Assembly (NCBI RefSeq): GCF_003003285.1
Contig: NZ_PVTP01000007.1
Span: forward strand, 62,001 to 126,000
Origin: Yoonia maritima
Lineage (GTDB): Bacteria > Pseudomonadota > Alphaproteobacteria > Rhodobacterales > Rhodobacteraceae
Length of the DNA: 64,000 nt
Direction of reading: 5' to 3'
Shown here: piece by piece, positions 18,040-26,694 of the stretch
Numbering within the stretch: position 1 is the stretch's first letter
Layout: each line of letters starts with the position of its first letter
Notes under the pieces: generated by a model
What the model saw: the letters and a program-made list of their open reading frames with translations, nothing else
What the model was told of the DNA's origin: nothing
Databases searched by the model: none
Translations under genes and position numbers: made by a program

Positions 18040-19128
18040 TTACGCAGCCTCTGCATATGGGGCAGCGGACAACAATGCGCCGTCGGGCGAAAAGATATAC
18101 GCGTGCGCAGGATCAAGATAAATCTTAAGCGGTTGCCCGATAGAAAGATCGCGGACACCATGCACAAGACCGACCCAGCGTTCGCCATGGTGGTCTAAAT
18201 GGACAAATGTTTCTGACCCGGTGATTTCGGTCACAGTCAACTGGGTTGCGAATTCCAATGTGTCTGCGCCTTGTGGCTCTAACTCTAGGTGGTTCGGACG
18301 GAAACCAGCCATATAAGTCCCATCTGGTAGATCCGCCAATTGGCTAGGTGCGGCAGCGCTTTGACCATCACCGAAGGAAATCTTGCTGCCGAACTTTGTC
18401 ACGTTGATAAAGTTCATGGGCGGATCGGAAAATACGCGTGCGGTCGTCGCATCGCTGGGGCGGCGGTAAACTGTTGGTGTAAGGCCAAACTGGGTTATCC
18501 GACCTTCCCATAGGGTGGCCGTGTTGCCGCCAAGTAGAAGAGCTTCTTCTGGTTCGGTCGTTGCGTAGACAAAAATCGCACCGGATTCTTCAAAAATACG
18601 TGGAATTTCAGCGCGCAATTCTTCGCGCAGCTTATAGTCAAGGTTGGCAAGCGGCTCATCCAGTAAAACTAAACCAGCCTTTTTGACTAAGGCACGCGCG
18701 AGCGCACAGCGTTGCTGCTGGCCACCCGAGAGCTCTAGCGGTTTGCGGTCAAGCATTGGCGACAACTGCATTAGCTCTGCTGCTTCTTTCACCGCCGCGT
18801 CAATCTCTTGCGCGGATTTGCCCATCAGCCGCATCGGGGAGGCGATGTTTTCATAGACAGTCATCGATGGGTAGTTGATGAACTGCTGGTAAACCATGGC
18901 GACCTTGCGATCTTGAACGCGCATGCCGGTTACATCATCATCGTTCCACAGGATTTTGCCCGTGTTGGGTACGTCCAATCCTGCCATCAGCCGCATCAGC
19001 GATGTTTTACCAGCCGAGGTCGGCCCAAGCAGGACGTTCATCGTCCCTTTTTGAAGCGTAAGATCTGTCGGGAAGATGTGCGTCTTCCCGTCAACGATCT
19101 TAGACACTCCCTCCATTTTAAGCGTCAT
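18040..19128 (-). CDS. glpS: Glycerol ABC transporter ATPase lacking the H-loop histidine
   Basis: A 362-residue MalK/UgpC-like ATPase, the first transporter gene after glpD. Walker A GPTSAGKTS, Q-loop VYQQFINYP, signature LSGGQQQR (residues 133-140) and Walker B LVLLDEPLANLD are intact. The switch region reads YATTEPEEAL: Thr191 stands where MalK-type ATPases have the catalytic His of YVTHDQ. The C-terminal TOBE domain (MAGFRPNHLEL) is present. It pairs with GlpT and docks on GlpP/GlpQ. It lies 27 bases after glpD. Confidence 0.9.
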   Translation of the reverse strand: MTLKMEGVSKIVDGKTHIFPTDLTLQKGTMNVLLGPTSAGKTSLMRLMAGLDVPNTGKILWNDDDVTGMRVQDRKVAMVYQQFINYPSMTVYENIASPMRLMGKSAQEIDAAVKEAAELMQLSPMLDRKPLELSGGQQQRCALARALVKKAGLVLLDEPLANLDYKLREELRAEIPRIFEESGAIFVYATTEPEEALLLGGNTATLWEGRITQFGLTPTVYRRPSDATTARVFSDPPMNFINVTKFGSKISFGDGQSAAAPSQLADLPDGTYMAGFRPNHLELEPQGADTLEFATQLTVTEITGSETFVHLDHHGERWVGLVHGVRDLSIGQPLKIYLDPAHAYIFSPDGALLSAAPYAEAA

Positions 19129-19155
19129 TTTTGTTTTTCTCCCCCCGGGCGGTTC

Positions 19156-20760
19156 TTAGGCCGCGTCTGTCCTTAGGACGTCGGCACGGTTGGCCTGCAT
19201 CCATTCATCTAATGCCGATATTTGGTCGGCGGATAGTCTGAGCCCCAGCTTGCTACGACGCCAGACGACATCCTCTGCTGTGCGGGCGAATTCATTCCGC
19301 ATCAGCCACACGATCTCGGCTTCATAAAGGTTCGCACCAAAGTCTTTGCCTAGGTCGGTATAGCTTTGTGCTGTGCCCAAGATTGTGGGTGCTTCTGTGC
19401 CGTAAGCGCGAACCAAACGAAGCGCATGTGCGGATGTCAGAAACGCATAGTCATGCGAAAGTTCGGCAACCTTGGTGTCGAACGCTGATACCTCGAAATC
19501 ACCGCCTGGCAGTGCAACACCTGCCGTCCATTTGTCGGGGAGATCGGGGAAATAAGCCTTAACCTTATCCATAGCACTTTCGGCCAGTCGTCGATAGGTT
19601 GTTATTTTTCCGCCAAAGACGTTCAGAACGGGTGCGCCACCTGTGTTATCCACTTTGAGAGTGTAGTCGCGTGTGGCTGCCGTAGCAGAGCTTGCCCCAT
19701 CATCGTAAAGCGGGCGCACACCTGAGTAGGACCAAACCACATCTTCGGCTTTGATCGTTGATTTGAAGTAGCCATTCGCGAAATTGATAAGGTAGTCGCG
19801 TTCTTCGTCGGTGCAAATAGGCGAAACAGAAGGGTCTTCATGGTCAGCATCGGTTGTCCCGATCAGGGTAAAGTCCGTTTCATAAGGGATAGCGAAAATA
19901 ATGCGGCCATCAGTTCCTTGGAAGAAATAGCATTTATCGTGATCATATAGTTTACGGGTAACAATGTGGCTGCCACGTACAAGGCGCACATCTTCAGTGC
20001 TGTTTACCCGTAGCTTTTGGTGAATGATATCGCCGACCCACGGTCCTGCAGCATTGATTAGCATGCGTGCACGGACGACTTTGGTTTCGTTTGTATCCAG
20101 ATCCTCGACGATCACTTCCCATAGATCATCAACGCGGTCCGCTTTGATGACTTTGGTGCGGGTCATGATTTGTGCACCGCGTGCGACAGCATCACGCGCA
20201 TTCAACACCACAAGCCGGGAATCTTCGATCCAGCAATCTGAGTATTCGTATGCTTTGGCGAACTTATCGTCCAACGGAGCGCCTTCAGGGCCGCTACGCA
20301 AGTCGACCGTCGTCGTGGCTGGTAGAATTTTGCGCCCACCTAGGTTGTCATACATGAACAGCCCAAAGCGGATCAGCCACGCCGGGCGGCGGCCCTTTAG
20401 CCAAGGCATGATGACGTTCAGCAGTTTGGATGTTGGGGTGCTACCTTCGAACCGCATGTCGTTGTGGTAGGGTAGAACGAACCGCATTGGCCAAGAAATA
20501 TGAGGCATCGCCCGCAGTAGCGTTTCACGTTCGATCAGTGCTTCGCGTACCAACCGTACTTCGAAATATTCGAGGTAGCGCAATCCGCCGTGGAACAGTT
20601 TTGTTGATGCTGATGACGTAGCGGATGCCAGATCGGACATTTCGGCTAAGGTCACCGTTAAGCCACGACCGACCGCATCGCGTGCGATACCGCAGCCGTT
20701 AATGCCGCCACCGATCACAAAGAGATCGCGTACATCTTCTGATGTCTGAGAATGTGGCAA
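19156..20760 (-). CDS. glpD: Aerobic glycerol-3-phosphate dehydrogenase
   Basis: An FAD-dependent, membrane-associated enzyme of 534 residues that oxidises sn-glycerol 3-phosphate to dihydroxyacetone phosphate and passes electrons to quinone. The FAD Rossmann motif DLFVIGGGINGCGIARDA (near residues 12-29), SSASTKLFHGGLRYLE, the INAAGPWVGD segment and the C-terminal WRRSKLGLRL region are all family hallmarks. The start is a TTG at 20760, since no ATG or GTG precedes the FAD motif in frame. AGGGGGAG lies seven bases upstream. It is the first gene of the glycerol operon, read from a promoter region shared with the divergent regulator gene. Confidence 0.95.
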   Translation of the reverse strand: MPHSQTSEDVRDLFVIGGGINGCGIARDAVGRGLTVTLAEMSDLASATSSASTKLFHGGLRYLEYFEVRLVREALIERETLLRAMPHISWPMRFVLPYHNDMRFEGSTPTSKLLNVIMPWLKGRRPAWLIRFGLFMYDNLGGRKILPATTTVDLRSGPEGAPLDDKFAKAYEYSDCWIEDSRLVVLNARDAVARGAQIMTRTKVIKADRVDDLWEVIVEDLDTNETKVVRARMLINAAGPWVGDIIHQKLRVNSTEDVRLVRGSHIVTRKLYDHDKCYFFQGTDGRIIFAIPYETDFTLIGTTDADHEDPSVSPICTDEERDYLINFANGYFKSTIKAEDVVWSYSGVRPLYDDGASSATAATRDYTLKVDNTGGAPVLNVFGGKITTYRRLAESAMDKVKAYFPDLPDKWTAGVALPGGDFEVSAFDTKVAELSHDYAFLTSAHALRLVRAYGTEAPTILGTAQSYTDLGKDFGANLYEAEIVWLMRNEFARTAEDVVWRRSKLGLRLSADQISALDEWMQANRADVLRTDAA

Positions 20761-20838
20761 CTGGTTCTCCCCCTACCAAGAGCCGATGGATTTCGAAAAT
20801 TTATGCAGCGAGTCGCGTTCGAATGGAAGTGAATTTTG

Positions 20839-20852
20839 TTCGTTTGTGTTCG
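20839..20852 (+). promoter_or_regulatory. Putative GlpR operator, glpD side
   Basis: TTCGTTTGTGTTCG, a direct repeat of TTCG with eleven-base-type spacing as seen at DeoR-family sites, lies 79 bases upstream of glpD. A near-identical copy lies on the opposite strand at 20940-20953. Confidence 0.55.
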
Positions 20853-20939
20853 ATTTTTGATAATATATTGATTTTAAACGTAAAATATTGCTAACTGTTT
20901 TAACTCGCTATCGCTTGGATCGTGCGAAATGTCGAGAAG

Positions 20940-20953
20940 CGAACATAAACGAA
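20940..20953 (-). promoter_or_regulatory. Putative GlpR operator, glpR side
   Basis: The minus strand reads TTCGTTTATGTTCG, which matches the glpD-side site at 13 of 14 positions in inverted orientation about 100 bases away. A further GCGAAAGCGAAC lies at 20974-20985. The whole 284-base gap (20761-21044) is AT-rich and contains no gene. Confidence 0.55.
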
Positions 20954-21044
20954 TATTTTTGTTGTCTAATTTTGCGAAAGCGAACTAATGTTGCGGGCGC
21001 TGTCGCAAGAAACGATACCAAACGCGCAGCAAACAGGGGGGGCA

Positions 21045-21809
21045 ATGGCACAAACATTCAGAGCGCCAGAGATCATTGATATTGCGCGACGCGAGGGCAA
21101 AGTGACCGTTGAGGGGCTGGCAGAGCATTTTGGCGTGACGTTGCAAACGATACGTCGCGATTTAACAGAGCTTGCAGATACGGGGCGGCTTGAACGGGTC
21201 CACGGTGGAGCGATCCTACCTTCGAGCACAACAAATATTGGCTACGAAGATCGTCGCATTTTGAACAATCAACAAAAGGTCGACATCGCCCGCGCCTGCG
21301 CAAGCGAATTGCCAGAGGATTGTTCGGTGTTCCTAAACATTGGTACAACAACAGAGGCCGTCGCAGCCGAATTATTGAACCACCGCAACCTTATGTCAGT
21401 GACTAATAATATGAACGTGGCAAATATTCTGGCCGCAAACCCAAATTGTCAGGTCATTGTCACTGGCGGTAGCTTGCGCCGGTCAGATGGTGGGTTGGTA
21501 GGCAGCATCACCACGGACACGATCCGAAAATTCAAATTCGACTATGCTATTATCGGATGCTCGGCTTTGGATGATGACGGTGACCTACTTGATTTCGATA
21601 TTCATGAGGTGGGCGTTAGTCAGGCGATCATTGAGCAATCACGACACGTTTTTGTTGTCACAGACCACACGAAATTTCACCGGTCTGCCCCTGCAAGAAT
21701 CGGGTCACTTGCGGCTGTCGACGCAATATTTACCGATAGACCTGTATCTGAGAATTTGCAGGCCCGCTGCGATGCTTGGGGAACGCGCGTCATTTGTACG
21801 CAAGGCTAG
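21045..21809 (+). CDS. glpR: DeoR-family glycerol operon regulator
   Basis: A 254-residue DNA-binding repressor. The N-terminal DeoR helix-turn-helix reads RREGKVTVEGLAEHFGVTLQTIRRDLTELADTGRLERVHGGA. The C-terminal DeoRC sugar-phosphate sensor domain carries FLNIGTTTEAVAAEL, VTGGSLRRSDGGLVG and VVTDHTKF. The start chosen is the ATG at 21045, with AGGGGGGG just upstream; an ATG at 20988 has weaker support. It is divergent from glpD and very likely controls the operon in response to glycerol 3-phosphate, as in other GlpR proteins. Confidence 0.88.
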   Translation: MAQTFRAPEIIDIARREGKVTVEGLAEHFGVTLQTIRRDLTELADTGRLERVHGGAILPSSTTNIGYEDRRILNNQQKVDIARACASELPEDCSVFLNIGTTTEAVAAELLNHRNLMSVTNNMNVANILAANPNCQVIVTGGSLRRSDGGLVGSITTDTIRKFKFDYAIIGCSALDDDGDLLDFDIHEVGVSQAIIEQSRHVFVVTDHTKFHRSAPARIGSLAAVDAIFTDRPVSENLQARCDAWGTRVICTQG

Positions 21810-21830
21810 GGATTTGGATGGGCGTTGTTT

Positions 21831-22163
21831 TCAGCGTCTCCAGACCCCAACGGACTCAACGAGGTCTTCGATTTCTTGGTCTGAGAGCATTTTCTGTCCG
21901 CTGGCGCCGTTTTTTCTGCGGATGAAGTTCAGCGCCGCATATTTCGCGGCCCCCCGTTGGAAAAGGTTCGTGGCGTGATTTCGGTAAAATTGCTCCCAAA
22001 ATGGCGCTGATCTCAATTTGAGTTTTTTGATTTCACCGTCATCCCTAAGAGAGTAAAACTCTTCTAAAATTGTATCTATCACCACTCCGTCCACGTTTAA
22101 TTCGTCGGCGCGCTCGACGAAGTCTAGTGGGGTTTCGTTCTTTAGAGGTGTTATCGGCTGCAT
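21831..22163 (-). CDS. Hypothetical protein, possibly overlapping purU
   Basis: A charged, probably helical protein of 110 residues from the ATG at 22163 (ERADELNVDGVVIDTILEEFYSL; SDQEIEDLVESVG). No family was recognised and there is no signal peptide or membrane helix. The frame stays open back to 22331, which would overlap the 3' end of purU in another frame. The start is therefore uncertain and there is no good ribosome site at 22163. It converges on glpR. Confidence 0.45.
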   Translation of the reverse strand: MQPITPLKNETPLDFVERADELNVDGVVIDTILEEFYSLRDDGEIKKLKLRSAPFWEQFYRNHATNLFQRGAAKYAALNFIRRKNGASGQKMLSDQEIEDLVESVGVWRR

Positions 22164-22221
22164 GGAACGAGCAATAACATGACATGCTACGTCGGTAAAC
22201 TTTTGAAGAAGCGTTGCCGCG

Positions 22222-23106
22222 CTATCCCATTCGTTCTGAGGCGTATGATCCGGGTGACGCTGGAAACACGACCGTCTTGTTTCCGTTGAGGAATACGCGC
22301 CCATGAATATGTGCGTGGATCGCGCGGGCAAAGACTTGGGCTTCTACATCGCGACCCAACGATACGTAGTCGTTCGGGGACTGCGCGTGTGTGACGCGGG
22401 TAATGTCTTGTTCGATGATGGGGCCTTCGTCGAGGTCGGCAGTCACATAGTGGGACGTTGCGCCGATCAGTTTTACACCACGTTCAAACGCTTGCTTGTA
22501 AGGGTTCGCACCCTTGAACGAAGGCAGGAATGAATGGTGGATGTTGATAATCCGTCCAGACATTTGCTTGCACATCTGGTCCGACAGAATTTGCATATAG
22601 CGGGCAAGAACGATCAGTTCGGCGCCGGTGTCTTCGACGACTTGCATGATACGTGCTTCGGCGTCCGGTTTGTTTTCTTTGGTGACTTTGATGCAATGGA
22701 ACGGGATGTCGTGGTTCACGACGACCTTTTGGTAATCCATATGGTTCGAAATTACGGCCACGATTTCAATGGGCAACGCGCCAATTTGCCAACGGTAAAG
22801 CAAGTCGTTTAGGCAGTGGCCGAAACGTGATACCATGATGATAACCTTGGGCTTAACCGATTCATCAAAGAATTCGGCCTTCATATCGTATTTGCCTGCG
22901 ATGCCTGCGAACCGTTCTTCAAGTTCGGCCAAGGTCACGCCTTCTTCGGATCGAAAGCTGTTGCGCATAAAGAAATAGCCGGTGTCTTTGTCGTCAAACT
23001 GTGAACTATCGGTGATGTTGCAACCCTGTTCAGCAAGAAAGGTCGATGTCTCGGCGACGATCCCGCGGGTCGATTTACATTGTACGCGAAGGGCAAAGTT
23101 AGTCAT
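22222..23106 (-). CDS. purU: Formyltetrahydrofolate deformylase
   Basis: Hydrolyses 10-formyl-THF to THF and formate, balancing one-carbon pools and supplying formate for purine synthesis. It is 294 residues: an N-terminal ACT domain (LRVQCKSTRGIVAETSTFLAEQGCNI) and a C-terminal formyltransferase fold. The latter has VIIMVSRFGHCLNDLLYRW and the catalytic INIHHSFLPSFKGANPY, followed by GATSHYVTADLDEGPII. This is full family length with no obvious operon partner upstream. Confidence 0.95.
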   Translation of the reverse strand: MTNFALRVQCKSTRGIVAETSTFLAEQGCNITDSSQFDDKDTGYFFMRNSFRSEEGVTLAELEERFAGIAGKYDMKAEFFDESVKPKVIIMVSRFGHCLNDLLYRWQIGALPIEIVAVISNHMDYQKVVVNHDIPFHCIKVTKENKPDAEARIMQVVEDTGAELIVLARYMQILSDQMCKQMSGRIINIHHSFLPSFKGANPYKQAFERGVKLIGATSHYVTADLDEGPIIEQDITRVTHAQSPNDYVSLGRDVEAQVFARAIHAHIHGRVFLNGNKTVVFPASPGSYASERMG

Positions 23107-23262
23107 GGCGAATGGTGCTCCGGCTAGTTCGGACCGCGTCTGGTCGTGTCTGACGTTTGTGATAATGGCGTTCTTGCGCCTTTGACTACATCAAAGCGAC
23201 GCCTGAAGCGCCGGAATAGACACTTCTAGATTTCCGATCCGACACGCATGTCGCGGATGAGG

Positions 23263-26200
23263 TCAGATTTCATGCACACGCACGCCGTCACCGCAAACCT
23301 CCTGCGCAATATCAACGACATGCTGGTGGTGCGTCAGATAGATCGCCTGCCCGCGTCGCCCGATCCGTTCCATCATTTTGCATGCGGCCTTTGTGCGTTC
23401 TTCGTCAAAGGTCTCGAAAATATCGTCGCAAAAGAACGGAAGGCAGGTGCCTTGGCTGGCCAGTTGTTCATATGCGGCGGCACGCAGTGCAAGATACAGC
23501 TGAAACCGGGTGCCTTTGGACATGTCTTGCGCTTGTTTTGCGCGACCCGACGCATCAATTGCGATCAAGGTTTCGTTTGCCCCGTCAGGTTTCGTTTGTA
23601 GCGCCGTATATGCGCCGTTTGTCAGTTCAGAAAAAGCGAGCTGTGTGGCATCCATCATGCTACTGCGGTGTGTGTCGCGGTAACGTCTGATAGCTTCTTG
23701 AGCTAACATATGGCCAGCGCGCAGTTCGACATATCGCAAGGCAACATCCTGCATGGCGAGTTCAAGCGTGGTTTTGCGTTCGGCAAGTTCGGCGATCACG
23801 TTGTCATCAGTAACAGACTGCAAATCTTTTGCCGCTTCGGCGCGGGCGGCGATCGCCTGTCTATATCGGGTTTCTAATTCATCGAGGTCACCTTGTAACT
23901 GCATAGATTGCGCATCGAGCATTGCAGGGCTGGTATTTTCTAGTGCGGTCCGTGCCTCAGTCATATCATGCAGATCCAGTTGTCCGACGATTTGGGTTTC
24001 CAATTCATCCACTTCACGGCGGGCGGAAATAACGTCCTTGGCCTTGGCGACGGCGTGGCGCAGGTCATCAACAGATTGAGCCGCGACATGCTTTGGAAAT
24101 AGCTTTCCAAGTTCTGCCACTTTGCGGTCGATATCGGTCAGGCTTTGCTGTGCGCGGGTAATTGCGGATTTTTGGTTGATGACCTTGGCCGTTAACGCGG
24201 CATGGTTCGTTTCTGCGCTCTGCGCTGCGCTTGATAACTCCGCTAAGGCGGCAAAGACATTTAGGGGGTCATCACGGACGTCTAACTCGTGTTTCGTGGC
24301 AAGCTCTGCCATTGCTGCGCTAAACTGAGCCTGATCAGCCTGCATTGCGTCGACCTGCCGGGCAGCTGTCGTGCGGCGCACGTCAAGTTCGCGTAGAGTG
24401 CGCAAAGGTTCGAATGACAGTTCAAGCCGATCTGGTTCAACCTGATTATGTAGGCATTCCGCGACCAGTTTATCCCAGTCTTTGCTAGCGCTATTCGCAA
24501 TACTAAGCAGTTCAGCGCACCGCTGCACCCGTTTCTTATGATCGGACGTCAGATCATCCAAGGCGCGTTGTTCGGTGTTGCGCTGTTCGCGCAGTTCGCG
24601 CGCGGCCTTGTCTTTTTGTCGTGCCGCAGCGAGCAGAGTGTCAAAGTCAGGTGCGTCTAACGAGATATGTTCACTCAGGACTGCGACCAAACGGCTAGAT
24701 TTCTCCAAAATCGCGGCGTTTTCATCGCGTATGATGTTAAGCTGCTGTTGGGCTGCATGGGCGGCTTCGACCTGCGTAACCCATTTGGCGAATGCGATAG
24801 GATTAGGGGGTGTTGTGAGGCCCATTTGTTGCGCCGCAGTATTGATCTGGTTTGAAATGCTGGCCTGTTGGGTTTGCTGTTTCTCCAGTCGCTGTTTGAC
24901 GTGTTCGACCCGCGCTTTGATTTCAGCCAAGTTTTGGGTCGCTTGGCGCAATTGCCCGATGTCGTTAGCCTGTGTGAAGCGTTGCTGCGCGGTATTATCT
25001 GTGCGCTGTAGCGCAGCTTCGAATTTGTCGGCCGTTTCGACATTCAATGCGTCACGGTGTGCATGCCAAAGCGCGTTGCGCTGCTGCATTTCAGCGTCGG
25101 ATGTCGCGTCATCAATCGTTAATCCACTGCTGCGCATCTGTTCGATTTGCGCATGTAACACAGCGATTTCTGCGTTAAGTTGATCAATCTCGTCGTTTGT
25201 TTGTGCGATCTTTCGGGTTGCCTCGCTATGCGTATCAGCAAGCGAACCGACTTCTTGGGTCGTTAAAGCGCATGGCGATAGCGTGCTAAACGACTGCCCG
25301 TTGATGCTAAGGCCCGCCAGCGCGATTGCCAGTTGGCGTTGCGCTGTTGCGATAGCTGCTGTCGCTTTCGCATATGCGGGCGCAAGGCTGTCTGCTGAAA
25401 ACCGGTCGAATATCTCCCCGATTGTAGTGCCAACAGGGTGCGCTGCCGTGGTCCGCGCCAGATTTTCTGAAACGATGGCTAACCGATCAGACAGGTGCGT
25501 TACCTCGTCACGTTCAGTTTGTAGGTTTTGGACCGCTGTGCGCTTTGCTTCGCGCGATTGTTCTAGCTGTGAAAGGACCGAAGGGGCGATGATCAATTGG
25601 GTCGGGTCATCGTGTGCGCCCAGTTCGGACGCGGCTCTTGTCATATCAGCGATGATTTCATCACGTGTTTCTATGCGGCGGGGCAGGTCCAGCTGTGCGG
25701 TCGCAAACCGGCTGCGTGCAGGATCAAGATCCGCTAGCGCGCTTTGCAGATATAGCTGATCGGGCTGTCGCGCGATTTGTGAAAGCTCAACCCCAAGCTC
25801 GTTCACTTCATCCTGCAATCGGGCGATGTCGGCTTGGGCTTGGCGTTGATCAGTCAGCATGCGCACCAAGTTTTCGGGCGCAACATCAAGCGTATCGGGA
25901 TAGTCTGCGAACGGGGCGATATCTGCTTCAAGCTGATCCAGCTTTTGCAACAGTGGCAGCGCGGCTTGTTGCGTTCTTATCTTGGCCAGTTGGGACATCC
26001 GTTTTGCGCGTTCATCCCCGATTTCGGTTTCTTGCGACGTTGCTGTCGTTAGTGCCTGTCGTAATTTCCGGTAAGCGCTGGCCGGCACGTCTTGGGCTTT
26101 GATTTGCGCCACGACGTCGGTCAGTTCTTTCTTGATCTGCGCCATTTCAGATTTGCTGGATCGTTTGAGGTAAAGCGCGTTTGCATCTGTATCAACGCGG

Positions 26201-26694
26201 TCCAGTACTGTCGTTAGGTCACTGACGCCTGCGGCAGCGGAAAACAGCAACCGCCCAATGTCGCCCTTACTATTCGCGATTTCTTCGCCGCCGGCTTCGA
26301 TTGTTTCATCGTCGAGGCAAAGCAAACTGCGATAGTCGGCAGCCGTTAATCCACCAAGATGCGCGGCAATCGCTGCTTCGGGCAGGGTCGTGCCATTGGC
26401 ATCTACTAAAGATGTTGCGCGGGTTGGTAGTCGGGTCAGTGTTAAATCGCCTTGTGCGGTTTCCAACGTGCCAGATACCCGCAGGTTTTTGCGTTGATGC
26501 TGAAAATCATAGGCTTCGCGTGTGTCAAACCCGTATAGCAGCCGCAGATATGCCTCCATCGTGGTGGTTTTACCTGCCTCATTCGGCCCGTATACAATAT
26601 GAAAGTCAGGTTCACCTTCGCTCCCTGTACCAAAGTCATAGGATTTGCCTGCAAAGTGCCCAAACAGGTCGAGGCTTAGCTTTTTTAATCGCAT
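23263..26694 (-). CDS. YhaN-like AAA/SMC-type ATPase (Rad50/SbcC relative)
   Basis: A 1143-residue protein. An N-terminal ATPase half has FHIVYGPNEAGKTTTMEAYLRLLYG (Walker A near residues 35-45). The middle is a very long coiled-coil region rich in Gln/Ala/Glu, and the C-terminal half has GTRFQLYLALRAAAYEQL and Walker B-like CLPFFCDDIFETFDEERT. This is the layout of Bacillus YhaN and Rad50/SbcC ATPases. The start ATG at 26694 shares one base with the TGA of the upstream nuclease gene (TGATG), so both are translated together. Likely role: DNA-end processing or repair with the partner nuclease. Confidence 0.85.
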   Translation of the reverse strand: MRLKKLSLDLFGHFAGKSYDFGTGSEGEPDFHIVYGPNEAGKTTTMEAYLRLLYGFDTREAYDFQHQRKNLRVSGTLETAQGDLTLTRLPTRATSLVDANGTTLPEAAIAAHLGGLTAADYRSLLCLDDETIEAGGEEIANSKGDIGRLLFSAAAGVSDLTTVLDRVDTDANALYLKRSSKSEMAQIKKELTDVVAQIKAQDVPASAYRKLRQALTTATSQETEIGDERAKRMSQLAKIRTQQAALPLLQKLDQLEADIAPFADYPDTLDVAPENLVRMLTDQRQAQADIARLQDEVNELGVELSQIARQPDQLYLQSALADLDPARSRFATAQLDLPRRIETRDEIIADMTRAASELGAHDDPTQLIIAPSVLSQLEQSREAKRTAVQNLQTERDEVTHLSDRLAIVSENLARTTAAHPVGTTIGEIFDRFSADSLAPAYAKATAAIATAQRQLAIALAGLSINGQSFSTLSPCALTTQEVGSLADTHSEATRKIAQTNDEIDQLNAEIAVLHAQIEQMRSSGLTIDDATSDAEMQQRNALWHAHRDALNVETADKFEAALQRTDNTAQQRFTQANDIGQLRQATQNLAEIKARVEHVKQRLEKQQTQQASISNQINTAAQQMGLTTPPNPIAFAKWVTQVEAAHAAQQQLNIIRDENAAILEKSSRLVAVLSEHISLDAPDFDTLLAAARQKDKAARELREQRNTEQRALDDLTSDHKKRVQRCAELLSIANSASKDWDKLVAECLHNQVEPDRLELSFEPLRTLRELDVRRTTAARQVDAMQADQAQFSAAMAELATKHELDVRDDPLNVFAALAELSSAAQSAETNHAALTAKVINQKSAITRAQQSLTDIDRKVAELGKLFPKHVAAQSVDDLRHAVAKAKDVISARREVDELETQIVGQLDLHDMTEARTALENTSPAMLDAQSMQLQGDLDELETRYRQAIAARAEAAKDLQSVTDDNVIAELAERKTTLELAMQDVALRYVELRAGHMLAQEAIRRYRDTHRSSMMDATQLAFSELTNGAYTALQTKPDGANETLIAIDASGRAKQAQDMSKGTRFQLYLALRAAAYEQLASQGTCLPFFCDDIFETFDEERTKAACKMMERIGRRGQAIYLTHHQHVVDIAQEVCGDGVRVHEI

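Noticed and set aside
18039..18188. 50-residue N-terminal extension of GlpT
   Set aside because: It lies inside glpS in another frame, and the MalK-type fold starts exactly at the ATG at 18038.
20790..21040. tRNA or small RNA gene in the glpD-glpR gap
   Set aside because: No cloverleaf could be drawn. The repeats fit regulator binding sites better.
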